Notes under the pieces: generated by a model
The model's input: the letters and a program-made list of their open reading frames with translations, nothing else
Databases searched by the model: none
Told to the model about the DNA's origin: nothing
In this document: piece after piece, positions 17,901 through 25,983 of the stretch
How the letters are laid out: every line of letters begins with the position of its first letter
Numbering within the stretch: position 1 is the stretch's first letter
Translations under genes and position numbers: made by a program
Assembly (NCBI GenBank): GCA_900290365.1
Contig: OMOE01000037.1
Span: forward strand, 1 to 37,055
DNA length: 37,055 nt
Reading direction: 5' to 3'
Source of the DNA: Syntrophobacter sp. SbD1
GTDB taxonomy: Bacteria; Desulfobacterota; Syntrophobacteria; Syntrophobacterales; Syntrophobacteraceae

Positions 17901-18797
17901 TTAGCCCCCGTCATTCAGGAGGTGCTGAAGCTAATGCGCTCTACCTTGCCTACGACCATTAGGATTAACCAGGAACTAACAACCGGTTCGGAAGAAGACG
18001 TGGTGTTGGCCGATCCCACGCAGATCCATCAGGTATTGATGAACCTCTGTTCCAATGCTGCCCACGCAATGCGTGCTAAAGGTGGAATTCTAAGCGTGGA
18101 ATTATCCAAAATCACTGATCTATCAACCGCCCCGGTTCATCCGGACCTGACGGATGGGCAGTATGTATGCCTCACTGTGAGTGATACAGGGCATGGTATG
18201 GAGGCGGCGGTCCTGGATAGGATATTCGATCCTTACTTTACTACGAAAGGACCTGGGGAGGGGACCGGACTCGGGCTTTCAGTGGTACAGGGTATTGTCA
18301 AAAGCCATGGGGGGGTAATCACCGCAAGGAGCGAACCGGGCAAGGGAACCAGCTTTTACATATTGTTGCCTTCGTTTAATAAAAATGTTGAGCTGGAGAT
18401 CGCTGCAATAGAACCGATTCCCACCGGAACTGAGCGGATACTTCTGGTTGACGATGAAGAAGGGCTGGCTGAATTAGGGGAGGGTATTCTTGAATCCCTT
18501 GGTTATACTGTTACCGCCAAGACGAGCAGTTTCGATGCTCTTGAGATCTTCCAGGCCCAACCACATGCATTCGACCTGGTTATCACCGACATGACCATGC
18601 CGGACCTTACAGGCACTGAACTCGCCGAAATGCTGCTGGGCATCCGATCGGATTTGCCGATTATACTGTGCACCGGATTCACCGATTTGACCAGCGAAAA
18701 GCAAGCTCAAGATGCAGGGATTCGCGAGTTCATCATGAAGCCCTATGACATAAGAACCCTTGCCAAAGCAATTCGCAAGGCGCTTGGAACAGAATAG
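14928..18797 (+). CDS. PocR-domain multi-PAS hybrid sensor histidine kinase
   Basis: A 1289-residue hybrid kinase. Two membrane helices (about 18-35 and 56-73) are followed by four PAS/PAC repeats (about 85-590), each ending in a DITERK-type linker. A PocR sensory domain follows (about 590-775, including RLCETIIRRTEKGLRNCYYS). Then come a fifth PAS (about 785-905), a HisKA H-box GIAHDFNN with His929, a complete ATPase domain (NLCSNAAHAM, DTGHGMEAA, GTGLGLSVV) and a C-terminal receiver with Asp1221 (VITDMTMPD). PocR domains are known or predicted to bind small hydrocarbon-derived ligands. The ATG at 14928 is preferred because AAGGA lies five bases upstream; an ATG at 14844 would add 28 residues. 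No DNA-binding partner is adjacent. It might feed the sigma-54 activator at 22414-23790, whose own kinase lacks the key histidine. Confidence 0.92.
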   Translation: MEFIPKKFIPKQREWLSLKVAMMYVLLGSSWIYFSDKLMGTLAADPQSAVRISLIKGLMYILVTAALLFFIIHKGVLRIQRSEEAIRETATRLENTLESISDAFFSMDDNLVVTYFNAPAERMLNRKATEVIGKYLFDAFPEAKGSIFDEKYHYAVTEKASVAFEAYFDIAPYRNWYEVRIYPQKKGISVYFQIITERKQAEERLRKSEQRFFLAMEATKDGLWDWDLHTDEVYYSPGYLAMLGYTPGEVPADASVWADRIHPEDKDAALKANMDCIENRRDDFDVEFRMQAKNGEWRWILGRGKAAGRDESGRAIRMVGTHTDITERKLAEIALRESEERFSRFFHANPMASSISRLSDGQFVDANDAFLDLFGYTREEVIGQTSLKLGTWANPGERTKAIEILQKHGRAKNFETQRIRKSGEIIDVLGFGEVIDIAGEKYILSLAYDITERKLAEENLKERDEFLTAVVENIPDMIFVKDAKELRFVRFNRAAEDLLGYSRDNMIGKTDHDIFPKDIADFFTRNDREVLGKKTLKDIPEETISTRLNGTRILHTKKIPILSKKKGEPKYLLGISEDITERKQMEEAIKKRLIALTRPLDSNEIEFEELFDIEEIQKLQDQFANATGVASIITNVDGTPITKPSSFCRLCETIIRRTEKGLRNCYYSDSVIGRCNPEGPIIQPCLSGGLWDAGASITVGGRHVANWLIGQVRDETQDEDQMREYARAIGIDEETFIDAFREVPSMSKDQFEKIAQALFTLAGQLSSMAYQNVQQARFITERKQAEEELVRLATAIEHAGEGIIILDTNFNIQYANPAFKRITGYEGNQIVGRHASILKSGKHEESLYQNLRETLKRGEGWSGRFINKKKDGILYHADVTASAIRDNSGAIINYVSIHRDITKEVELEKELRQAQKMEAIGNFSGGIAHDFNNILAAIMGFTELSLSKVPEGSPVRSNLEQVLKATMRASGVVRQILAFSRQSEQERKPMALAPVIQEVLKLMRSTLPTTIRINQELTTGSEEDVVLADPTQIHQVLMNLCSNAAHAMRAKGGILSVELSKITDLSTAPVHPDLTDGQYVCLTVSDTGHGMEAAVLDRIFDPYFTTKGPGEGTGLGLSVVQGIVKSHGGVITARSEPGKGTSFYILLPSFNKNVELEIAAIEPIPTGTERILLVDDEEGLAELGEGILESLGYTVTAKTSSFDALEIFQAQPHAFDLVITDMTMPDLTGTELAEMLLGIRSDLPIILCTGFTDLTSEKQAQDAGIREFIMKPYDIRTLAKAIRKALGTE

Positions 18798-19062
18798 GTG
18801 TAGTGTCTCAAGCTGTGCACGCTTATAAACTGTCTTCCCACTATGCCTTCCCAAAAATAGAACCAAGCAGTCAGTTGAATCTCACATACGCTGGGCTCGG
18901 TTTGGTACAAATCGTAAGTGCAGAATCAGGCGGTGATAAGCTCAACCTTCCTCTCCTATATGGCGTTATGCGGTGGGGTATTCGGAACCTTTCAATGTTT
19001 GTATCGTATCTGCATTTTCCTTTTTCCGAAACACTTGGCAAATTGACATGGGCGCGCCGCAG

Positions 19063-19096
19063 TCCGCGGCAAGGCAAAAGTAAAAAGGCAAAAGTA
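19063..19096. repeat. Dispersed repeat family B, copy 1
   Basis: The segment TCCGCGGCAAGGCAAAAGTA and its continuation AAAAGGCAAAAGTA recur at 29559-29591 with two or three differences. Function unknown. Confidence 0.75.
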
Positions 19097-19109
19097 AGCC
19101 CCTACAGGT

Positions 19110-19172
19110 CGGCCTCACCGTAATTTTTGATAATAACGGGAGGGCTTCACTTGGTCCAACCCGATTCTGGTC
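19110..19172. repeat. Dispersed repeat family A, copy 2
   Basis: Matches 9664-9725, sharing GGCCTCACCGTAATTTTTGA and the CTTCACTTGG block. It lies directly before the operator cluster of the CoA-transferase operon. Confidence 0.7.
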
Positions 19173-19191
19173 CAACACTAGGCTAAATATT

Positions 19192-19225
19192 ATACACTGT
19201 GTATTGCACTGTATATTTTTTATAC
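19192..19225 (+). promoter_or_regulatory. Predicted activator binding sites upstream of the CoA-transferases
   Basis: Two inverted repeats lie here. ATACAC-T-GTGTAT (19192-19204) is perfect. GTATA-TTTTT-TATAC (19211-19225) is also perfect, and the 15 bases are identical to 25887-25901 before the transporter gene. The centres of the two repeats are 20 bases apart, about two helical turns. The last base is 66 bases before the GG of the -24 element, a normal place for an enhancer-type site of a sigma-54 activator. The likely binder is the activator at 22414-23790; that assignment is inference from proximity. Confidence 0.65.
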
Positions 19226-19288
19226 GGTATCGGCCGGTCCGACGTTACTGATTTCCTTGATAAGGCACTAATTTCAGGTGTACCCACC

Positions 19289-19306
19289 TTGGCATAAGAT
19301 TTGCTA
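19289..19306 (+). promoter_or_regulatory. Sigma-54 (-24/-12) promoter of the CoA-transferase operon
   Basis: TTGGCATAAGATTTGCTA has GG at 19291-19292 and GC at 19303-19304, the exact 12-base register of the consensus TGGCACG-N4-TTGC. It predicts transcription starting near 19315 and an untranslated leader of about 210 bases before ATG 19525. Confidence 0.75.
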
Positions 19307-19524
19307 ATACTTATATAGTGAGGACGGCAGTAGCTGCAATTGCCATGATGTTCATTATTGCGTTTCAGGTTCATTGCTTCATTTCAGGCGAATAGGTCCA
19401 GTTCTTTTCTATATGGCGATCACTAAGGGACAGTATCGTTGATGGATTTTAGAAATCTTCAGGCGATTTGTCAGAATATTCTGTCCCGGGATGAGACCCC
19501 ATTTAAGGAGGACAGACACCTGCC

Positions 19525-20883
19525 ATGGCCGAAAAAACGTGGAAGAACTACAGGGACAAGAAGCACTTTAAACCATTGCCATTAAAGGACATTAGAGTGC
19601 TCGAAGTCGGCACGCTCATCCTGGGTCCAGTCGGACCGGGTTTTGCTGCTCTTATGGGCGCCGAAGTCATCAAATGCGAAATCCCGCCCCTTGGAGACAC
19701 CGCCCGCAACATGACACCTTTCGGCTATATGTTCAGAGGGGCTTTTCCGCCGACATTTACGCATATCAATGTCAATAAATACTGGCTCGGCCTTGATTTA
19801 CATAAGCCTGAAGGCCAAAAGGTCTTCCTGGAGCTTGCGGCCAAATCTGATGTTATTCAGACCAATCTCAGACCTGGTGTAATGGAAAAATGGAATGCCG
19901 GTTACTTTCATATCAAGGAGATCAATCCTCGCATCATCTATATTTCGAAAACCGGCTTTGGCGAGTGGGGACCCTATGCGGCAGAGAACAGGCCTTCCAA
20001 CGACGGCGCGGCGCAGGGACTTTGCGGATATGCATGGATGTCGAGTTTTTCCGGCCAACCGCCCCTTAAGAGCGGCGTCTATCCATGTGACGATTACGGC
20101 GGTCTAATGGGTGAGATGGCCATATTGGCTGCTCTGCACCATAGGGACAGAACCGGCCGGGGTCAATTCATCGATCTGGCGCAGACCGAGAATATTATGA
20201 GGCTGATGTCCTGGATCTGGCCTTACCAGCACATAACGGGAAACACTGCCATGCCCTCGGGAAACAGGGACGTATCAATATGCCCTGCCGATTCATTCTA
20301 CTGCAAAGATTGCGGTCTTGTGGCCATAGCCGCACCGGCCCCGGAGGAGTTCAAAGGGCTTTGCACAGCCATGGGAAGGCCTGAACTGGCGGAGGACCCC
20401 AGATTCAAGGATCATCTGACCCGGTTGAAAGAAGAAAACGCAACCGAGATTCTCAAAATTATTGCCGATTGGTCGAGGACAAAGTCTGCCGGGGAAATCG
20501 AAGAATTAGCCGAAAAGCACGGTTTCGCTGCCTCCCGCGTTAAAACCGCCAAAGACGTGGTTGAAGACAAGCACTCCCGGGAGCGGGGCTTCGTAGCGGA
20601 AATCGACGACCCGCTCCTCGGTCGTTACCATGACTATGGATTCCCGGTAATGATGTCCAAAACCCCTCCGAGGGTAAACTGGGGGGTCAGACCGGTGGGG
20701 TTCGACAACGAGTACGTGCTGACGCATTTACTAGGCAAAACCGAAGACGAGATCAAGGGGTTATATGAATGCCGCGCGATAGGCAAATGGGCTGATTTGC
20801 CCGGGCGAAAACCTCCCTCAGACTGGGATGGCAGGAGCGGAATTATTATGGCCAGGGATGGGGATGGGGAAGGGAAGGAATAG
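19525..20883 (+). CDS. Type III (CaiB/BaiF) CoA-transferase, first subunit
   Basis: A 452-residue family III CoA-transferase. It has the N-terminal RVLEVGTLILGPVGPGFAAL loop, GAEVIKCEIPP, the RPGVMEKW segment and the catalytic-aspartate region RPSNDGAAQGLCGY, with Asp160 as the expected acyl-anhydride residue. These enzymes move CoA between carboxylic acids without ATP. The gene is followed after three bases by a second, different family member, a layout also known for BbsEF (succinyl-CoA:benzylsuccinate CoA-transferase). Heterodimer formation and an aromatic or hydrocarbon-derived substrate are therefore possible but unproven. AAGGAGG lies about 13 bases before the ATG, rather far, and no better start is seen. 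The C-terminus ends in a Gly/Asp/Glu-rich tail (ARDGDGEGKE). Confidence 0.9.
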   Translation: MAEKTWKNYRDKKHFKPLPLKDIRVLEVGTLILGPVGPGFAALMGAEVIKCEIPPLGDTARNMTPFGYMFRGAFPPTFTHINVNKYWLGLDLHKPEGQKVFLELAAKSDVIQTNLRPGVMEKWNAGYFHIKEINPRIIYISKTGFGEWGPYAAENRPSNDGAAQGLCGYAWMSSFSGQPPLKSGVYPCDDYGGLMGEMAILAALHHRDRTGRGQFIDLAQTENIMRLMSWIWPYQHITGNTAMPSGNRDVSICPADSFYCKDCGLVAIAAPAPEEFKGLCTAMGRPELAEDPRFKDHLTRLKEENATEILKIIADWSRTKSAGEIEELAEKHGFAASRVKTAKDVVEDKHSRERGFVAEIDDPLLGRYHDYGFPVMMSKTPPRVNWGVRPVGFDNEYVLTHLLGKTEDEIKGLYECRAIGKWADLPGRKPPSDWDGRSGIIMARDGDGEGKE

Positions 20884-20886
20884 AAG

Positions 20887-22221
20887 ATGGCTGACGAGCA
20901 GAGCTGGGTTGACTGGGTGAAAGAGAATACCGACCCTCGGGCTGCGCATACCAAGCCCGAGGCTTTGGACGACATAACCGTACTGGACTTGAGCTGCAAA
21001 AGCTTTGCGGGTTGCTATTGCTCATCCCTTCTAGCTGAGTTTGGAGCCAATGTCATACGAATAGAGCCCCCGGAGGGCGATTTCATCAGAACATGCACAC
21101 CTTATGGAATGTTGTACAAAGGTGAAGGTCTCAACTACCTGACCGAGGGCAGGAACAAATTTCATATAACGCTCAATCTTAAAGAGCAGGAAGGAAGGGA
21201 AATACTAAAAGGCCTGGTGAGTCAGGCCGATGTACTCATAGAAACCTTCAGACCCGGAGTAATGGATGAGTGGGGTATCGGCTATGAACAGCTAAAAGAG
21301 ATCAATCCCGGGCTGATATTTGCTTCTATTACCGCCAACGGACAGTTTGGGCCGTTGAGTCAAAGCCGAATGCCTGATTACGATAATATCGCCCAGGCAA
21401 AATCAGGCATACAATCGGCTACAGGAGAGGTCATGCCCGAGGGCAAGTGCTACGATGAATGCCCCTGGGCAGTGCCCACCAAGGCCGGTTCGTGGATAGG
21501 CTGGGCTCAACCGGCAACTTTTATGGCAGTTGGTATTATGGCTGCTTTGCATTGGAGGGTGATAAACGGAGAGGGCCAGGCGCTGGATGTCGCTACAAAT
21601 GAAGCTTATGCCCGTTTCGACAACGATGGCGCACTTTGGTATGAGGGAGCCGGTGTTGTTCTCGAACGCTTTGGGAGTCTCATTCCAGGCGGATGGCTGT
21701 ATTGTTTCGCCCCAACCATGGATGGAGCTGTTTTCCTTGGCGGACTGCGGCTGGAGATGTGGCAGGCCTTCGCCGATATGATCGGCAAATGGGATGAGTG
21801 GGATGCAGGCAGTTGGAAGGATTTGAGCTATTTTACGAGAAAAGAGAATCAATTGGCATGGGCGCCCGTGATCTTTGCCGAAACACGTAAATACACCAAC
21901 CAGGAGTTGGTGAATATGTCTATTGAATATGGAAAGAAAGGACGTCTGGCTCCCATCACACCAGTTGTGGCTCCGGTGTGTTCCCCGATGGAAACCATGA
22001 AAGATGAGAACTGGTTGAAAAGGGGAGTTTTGGTTCCGGTAAAAGATCCGGTCTTCGGGGAAGTCATGGTCGCACAGGCTCAGCACAAGATGACGGAAAC
22101 ACCGATAAGGACCAAATGGGTGTGCCGGCCGGTGGGCTATGACAATGGGCATATCTACTTAAAATACTTCGGATTTGGACCCTCAAAACTAAAAGAGCTC
22201 AAAGGGGACGGCCTGATTTAA
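20887..22221 (+). CDS. Type III (CaiB/BaiF) CoA-transferase, second subunit
   Basis: A 444-residue paralogue of the upstream gene. Recognisable parts are ITVLDLSCKSFAGCYCSSLL, GANVIRIEPPEGD, TFRPGVMDEWGIGYEQL and MPDYDNIAQAKSGIQSATG, with catalytic Asp166. The central WxxWAQP region and the C-terminal RPVGYDN motif are also present. The start lies three bases after the stop of the first subunit, with GGAAGGAA upstream, so the two are surely co-transcribed and probably made in equal amounts. Both subunits keep an aspartate at the catalytic position, so either or both may be active. No other gene follows in the operon; the next gene is convergent. Confidence 0.9.
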   Translation: MADEQSWVDWVKENTDPRAAHTKPEALDDITVLDLSCKSFAGCYCSSLLAEFGANVIRIEPPEGDFIRTCTPYGMLYKGEGLNYLTEGRNKFHITLNLKEQEGREILKGLVSQADVLIETFRPGVMDEWGIGYEQLKEINPGLIFASITANGQFGPLSQSRMPDYDNIAQAKSGIQSATGEVMPEGKCYDECPWAVPTKAGSWIGWAQPATFMAVGIMAALHWRVINGEGQALDVATNEAYARFDNDGALWYEGAGVVLERFGSLIPGGWLYCFAPTMDGAVFLGGLRLEMWQAFADMIGKWDEWDAGSWKDLSYFTRKENQLAWAPVIFAETRKYTNQELVNMSIEYGKKGRLAPITPVVAPVCSPMETMKDENWLKRGVLVPVKDPVFGEVMVAQAQHKMTETPIRTKWVCRPVGYDNGHIYLKYFGFGPSKLKELKGDGLI

Positions 22222-22364
22222 TTTAATAGAGTAGTTGAAAGGCTGCTCATTGGCGATATTACAAAATCCCCCTCGATCCGCCCTCACAAAAGATCGGGCG
22301 CGGACTTGAAGCATCGCCCGTGCGGCCTCCGGGCGTAGCGTGAGACCCGAAACGTAGTGAGGGT

Positions 22365-22383
22365 CCCCCTTTACAAAAGGGGG
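22365..22383. repeat. Dispersed hairpin repeat, CCCCCTTT/AAAGGGGG, copy 3
   Basis: A perfect 8-base inverted repeat with loop ACA, the same family as at 3754 and 4161. It sits between the convergent CoA-transferase and activator genes and might act as a weak terminator, but no T-run follows on either strand. Confidence 0.8.
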
Positions 22384-22413
22384 AAGCAAAACTGCGCAAA
22401 TTTGTCTGACTGC

Positions 22414-23790
22414 CTATTTTGTTCTATCTTCTTCGCCGGTGACAACATGTTTTCGAATCTTTTTGTAAAGCGTTGCCCTGGTGATGCCCAAGAGCTGAGC
22501 GGCCTTAGTTTTGTTACCCCCAAGATCCCTCAGGACGTTTTCAACATGTTCTATTTCTATCCGATCAAGCTCCAATTTAGCCCTTCCCGATTCTTTGTTT
22601 TCGTGTTTTACAATCCCAGGCTGCGGAGCCAGCATTCCTTCGGGAAAATCTCTCGTGATTATTTCCTGTCGATCGGCACTCAGCAGAACAGCCCTTTCCA
22701 AAACATTTTTCAGTTCTCGCACGTTCCCCGGCCAGTCGTAGGAAGCAAGTAATGCCATCGATTCCTCTGACAATACTTTTTTGTCATTGCCTCTGGTAAA
22801 TTTTTTCAGAAAATAATCGACAATAGAAGGTATATCTCCCGTCTTCTCTCTTAGAGGTGGAAGATAGATGACAAAGGCGTTAACCCTATACAACAAGTCT
22901 TTACGAAATCTGCCCTCTTCGACTTCCTTTCTTAATTCTCTGTTTGTAGCGAATACGAAACGTATATCGACTTTTGTTTCTTTGGTATCACCCAGTTTCA
23001 CGAAGGTGCCGGTTTCAAGAACTCGCAGAAGCTTTGCCTGTATATTTAGTCCCATGTCAGAGACTTCGTCGGCGAAAAGGGTGCCGCCATTAGCCAACTC
23101 GAGAAGGCCCAATTTATTTTCCCCGGCGCCTGTGAATGCCCCCTTTTTGTAACCGAAGAGCTCGCTTTCGAAGATAGTCTCCGGTAACGCACTGGAATTG
23201 ATTGCAACAAAGGGATTCCCCGCGCGTTGACTCCGATCATGTATTGCCCGCGCGGTGAGTTCTTTCCCCGTACCCGTTTCTCCCTGGATGAGAACGGGAA
23301 TATTGGATGGGGCCGCTACCGAGATAAGCTCTCTCACCCTCTGCATTTGTTTACTCTCACCGATAAATCTATCGTAGACCTCTATCCTGTTGAGCTGCTC
23401 TTCAAGGACAATGTTTTTTTCTCTCAAAATTTTCTTCTCGTATGCCTTCAAGATAGCTTTCTTTAGTTCAACAATTTTGCAGGGCTTGGTGAGATAGTCG
23501 TAAGCCCCTTGCTTCAAGGAACGTATAGCTGTCTCTATCGATGCGAAGCCGGTAAGCATTATAATTTCAATGGCAGGCTCTATCTGTTTAATTCTCAAAA
23601 GGAGTTCGATTCCGTCAAGATCGGGAAGCTTTATGTCGAGGACTGCCACATCAAAATTTTCTTTTTTTACCATTGAGATGGCTTCAGAAGCACATGAAGC
23701 ACACAGAACATCCATGCCTGCTCTTGTCAGTTGCTTTTTAAAGGCCACCAGGATGTCCGACTCATCATCTACTATGAGAATCCGCACCAT
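22414..23790 (-). CDS. NtrC-family sigma-54-dependent response regulator
   Basis: A 458-residue activator with the classic order. The receiver (1-120) has Asp8/Asp9, phospho-acceptor Asp52 (VLDIKLPD), Thr80 and Lys102. The AAA+ domain (about 140-370) has Walker A GETGTGKE, the sigma-54-contact loop GAFTGA and Walker B GGTLFADEV. The C-terminal Fis-type helix-turn-helix (about 412-450) contains NKTKAAQLLGITRATLYKKI. Everything needed to open sigma-54 promoters is present. The start at 23790 (MVRILIVDDES) is chosen over an upstream ATG because it begins the receiver directly; it overlaps the kinase gene's end by 26 bases. It lies between two operons with matched -24/-12 promoters and identical inverted repeats, so it is the obvious candidate to control both. 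Confidence 0.95.
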   Translation of the reverse strand: MVRILIVDDESDILVAFKKQLTRAGMDVLCASCASEAISMVKKENFDVAVLDIKLPDLDGIELLLRIKQIEPAIEIIMLTGFASIETAIRSLKQGAYDYLTKPCKIVELKKAILKAYEKKILREKNIVLEEQLNRIEVYDRFIGESKQMQRVRELISVAAPSNIPVLIQGETGTGKELTARAIHDRSQRAGNPFVAINSSALPETIFESELFGYKKGAFTGAGENKLGLLELANGGTLFADEVSDMGLNIQAKLLRVLETGTFVKLGDTKETKVDIRFVFATNRELRKEVEEGRFRKDLLYRVNAFVIYLPPLREKTGDIPSIVDYFLKKFTRGNDKKVLSEESMALLASYDWPGNVRELKNVLERAVLLSADRQEIITRDFPEGMLAPQPGIVKHENKESGRAKLELDRIEIEHVENVLRDLGGNKTKAAQLLGITRATLYKKIRKHVVTGEEDRTK

Positions 23791-25714
23791 ATCCGGGATA
23801 CTCCCCTGTTTTGCCTGGGAACTGAACCGGGAGCCTAACGACAAAGATCGTTCCACACCCTGGTTTGCTTTCAGTTCCAATGGTCCCCCCCATTTGACTC
23901 AAAAACTCTTCACAAAGAGGTAAACCCAAACCTACTCCCCTTTTTAACCCTTTTGTAGTAAAAAAGGGTTCGAAGATTTTGTCCGCTATTAGATCAGGAA
24001 TCCCCGCGCCGTTATCCTCGATTTCGACCAGGACTTCGTTATCGTCGAACTTAGTCCTTATGTATATGGTTGCTTCCGCTCTTCCTTCAACGGCATCAAC
24101 CGCGTTGCTGATGAGATTCATGAAAACCTGACGAAGGGCGGTGATGTCTCCTCTTACAGCCGGCAGCGACAAGGACATCTCTGTGACGATACAGGCGCCG
24201 GACCTATTTATATTGTCCCTTTCCAGAATGTTGGATAGAAGCCTGTTTACGTCTATCTCTTTGTCTTCCAACCCCTCTTTCCAGGGCAGGCCTATGATGT
24301 CACTGGTTACACTCTTGCATCGGAATGCATTCGCTTCGATTGTGTTCAAGCAGCTTTTGAGTTCATCCAATACAGGATGTTCCCGTATCTGTAAGGAGTC
24401 CTCCAGGTCCTTGAGACAACAGTCGGCCAACTCCGAATGCGCCACCAACGCGGCTAGCGGGTTGTTCAGTTCAGCGGCGATGCCTGCCGCAAGCCTGCCG
24501 ACAATCAGCATCCTGGCTTGTTCCATGAGCTTCGTCTGCGTCTTCACCCGTGCAGTTGTCTCTTCGATTATACAAAGAAGCCCCTCGACAGCGCCATCTT
24601 TGCCCTTCAGAGGAATCCCCTTGAAATCCATATAAACATTTCGTTCACCGCCGTAGGTCTTATACGGAGAATCCCAGAGCTGAAATGGCTCACCCCGCAA
24701 GCCACTTTCGATATATCCAGCCAAACCGCATTTCATTTTGGACAGGTCCTGGAGCCAATTGAATCCGATGAGCTTTTCTTCAGCCTCCGGTCCCAACCCG
24801 AAAAGAGAGGCCAGAGCGGGATTTACACTTGTGAACGTGCCGTCTTTATCCAAGGTAAAAATTGCAACCGATGCATTCTTAATAATAGCCGAGCTGAACT
24901 CATTCAAGCGGCGCAGTTCATCTTTCGCCTTTTTTTCTTCCGTAATATCTTCAATGGTGCCCTCATAACACAGGGTGTTATCGTCATTATCACGAACAGC
25001 CCGCGCATTTATTGAAACCCATATTTTTTCCGTATCCTTCCTGTAGAACTCACATACAAATCCTTGAACGATGCCGTCACTTTCAAGCGCATGCATAAAT
25101 TCCTGGTAAGCAGATTCCGCAAACAACTGCTGTACTCGCTGTATTGGCACGGCAGAATGTTCTTCCGTGCAATTGAATCCCAACATTTTTTTGAAGGCAG
25201 GGTTCACCACGATGAATTGCCCTTGCGGCGTGATCTGAAAAATGCCCTCCATGGCATTTTCGAATATGCTGCGATACTTCTCCTCTGCCTGCCTTATCAA
25301 CTCTTCTGCACGCTTCCGCTTCGTAATGTCCAGCATGGTCCCGATTACCGCCGGCTTTCCCCGATAGGTGGTATGCGAACCGTATACCTCCGTGTTTATA
25401 ATCTCACCACTCTTTCTGACCCCTCTGAATTCGTAGTGAAGTGCCTCAACCTCTCCGGAGGTTCTCCTTCGAATGTTTTCATTTACCAGGGGCCAGTCCT
25501 CGGGCAACACAGTGTCTTGCGGCCGCATTTTATCCGTCATCTCTTCGACCGTATAGCCGAATATCTCACTGAACCTCGGGTTGGCGTACCTGATAACCCC
25601 ATTCTGTATCAGGTAAATACCGGCCAGGGACTTCTCAGCCAAATCCCTGAACTTACCTTCCGAATCGTAAAGTGATTCTTCCGCTGTCTTTTGCTTCTTC
25701 AAAGCGCGTCCCAT
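23765..25714 (-). CDS. PAS sensor kinase lacking the phospho-accepting histidine
   Basis: A 649-residue soluble protein without membrane segments. It has three PAS/PAC domains (about 17-130, 140-265 and 270-390), a dimerisation domain and an HATPase domain (about 500-635). The N box (VFMNLISNAVDAV), G1 (EDNGAGIP), F (FEPFFTTK) and G2 (GVGLGLPL) boxes are all intact. The H box reads GRLAAGIAAELNNPLAAL, where the family has GIAHELNNP. Ala414 (codon GCT) thus replaces the histidine, a change of at least two bases. The protein may bind ATP but cannot autophosphorylate at the normal site. It is translationally coupled to the activator gene and clearly its partner. It might act as a ligand-sensing modulator or in a heterodimer with another kinase. 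AAGGA precedes the ATG at 25714. Confidence 0.92.
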   Translation of the reverse strand: MGRALKKQKTAEESLYDSEGKFRDLAEKSLAGIYLIQNGVIRYANPRFSEIFGYTVEEMTDKMRPQDTVLPEDWPLVNENIRRRTSGEVEALHYEFRGVRKSGEIINTEVYGSHTTYRGKPAVIGTMLDITKRKRAEELIRQAEEKYRSIFENAMEGIFQITPQGQFIVVNPAFKKMLGFNCTEEHSAVPIQRVQQLFAESAYQEFMHALESDGIVQGFVCEFYRKDTEKIWVSINARAVRDNDDNTLCYEGTIEDITEEKKAKDELRRLNEFSSAIIKNASVAIFTLDKDGTFTSVNPALASLFGLGPEAEEKLIGFNWLQDLSKMKCGLAGYIESGLRGEPFQLWDSPYKTYGGERNVYMDFKGIPLKGKDGAVEGLLCIIEETTARVKTQTKLMEQARMLIVGRLAAGIAAELNNPLAALVAHSELADCCLKDLEDSLQIREHPVLDELKSCLNTIEANAFRCKSVTSDIIGLPWKEGLEDKEIDVNRLLSNILERDNINRSGACIVTEMSLSLPAVRGDITALRQVFMNLISNAVDAVEGRAEATIYIRTKFDDNEVLVEIEDNGAGIPDLIADKIFEPFFTTKGLKRGVGLGLPLCEEFLSQMGGTIGTESKPGCGTIFVVRLPVQFPGKTGEYPGYGADSHSR

Positions 25715-25878
25715 GTCTTTTTTTCCTTATGGTCAGCTTGCATGCCCTGCCCTGCCCTGCCGGAGCAAATTCCATTCCATTATCTGATGCAAGCGGATCG
25801 CGTACTCTATCACAGCCTTAATAAGGCCCGTCTGAGAGACGGGAGGATTTTTAAAGTATTGTATATCGACTAATTATT

Positions 25879-25901
25879 ATACGTATGTATATTTTTTATA
25901 C
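25879..25901 (+). promoter_or_regulatory. Predicted activator binding sites upstream of the transporter
   Basis: ATACGTAT (25879-25886, a perfect palindrome) abuts GTATATTTTTTATAC (25887-25901), which is identical in 15 of 15 bases to 19211-19225. The distance to the -24 GG is 67 bases, against 66 in the CoA-transferase promoter. Shared sequence and position strongly suggest one common activator. Confidence 0.65.
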
Positions 25902-25965
25902 GGGGCCACTTTTACCTATTTTTCCGGAACGGCCTGATTTTACACGCCATTCCAGCCAGACCACC

Positions 25966-25983
25966 ATGGCATAATAATTGCCT
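25966..25983 (+). promoter_or_regulatory. Sigma-54 (-24/-12) promoter of the transporter-ligase operon
   Basis: ATGGCATAATAATTGCCT carries GG at 25968-25969 and GC at 25980-25981, with the correct 12-base register. It leaves a leader of about 175 bases to ATG 26168. Confidence 0.75.

Larger units (their letters stand above)
18798..19524. other. Intergenic region with repeats and the CoA-transferase control region
   Basis: The first half (to about 19175) shows no gene and carries two dispersed repeats (19063-19096 and 19110-19172). The second half is AT-rich and holds an operator-like inverted-repeat cluster (19192-19225) and a -24/-12 promoter (19289-19306). A 47-codon frame from ATG 19442 overlaps the CoA-transferase start, but has no ribosome site. 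Confidence 0.65.

Noticed and set aside
19442..19585. 47-codon frame overlapping the first CoA-transferase start, possible leader peptide
   Set aside because: No ribosome site, and the overlap with the real gene makes the second half meaningless. No attenuator structure was seen.
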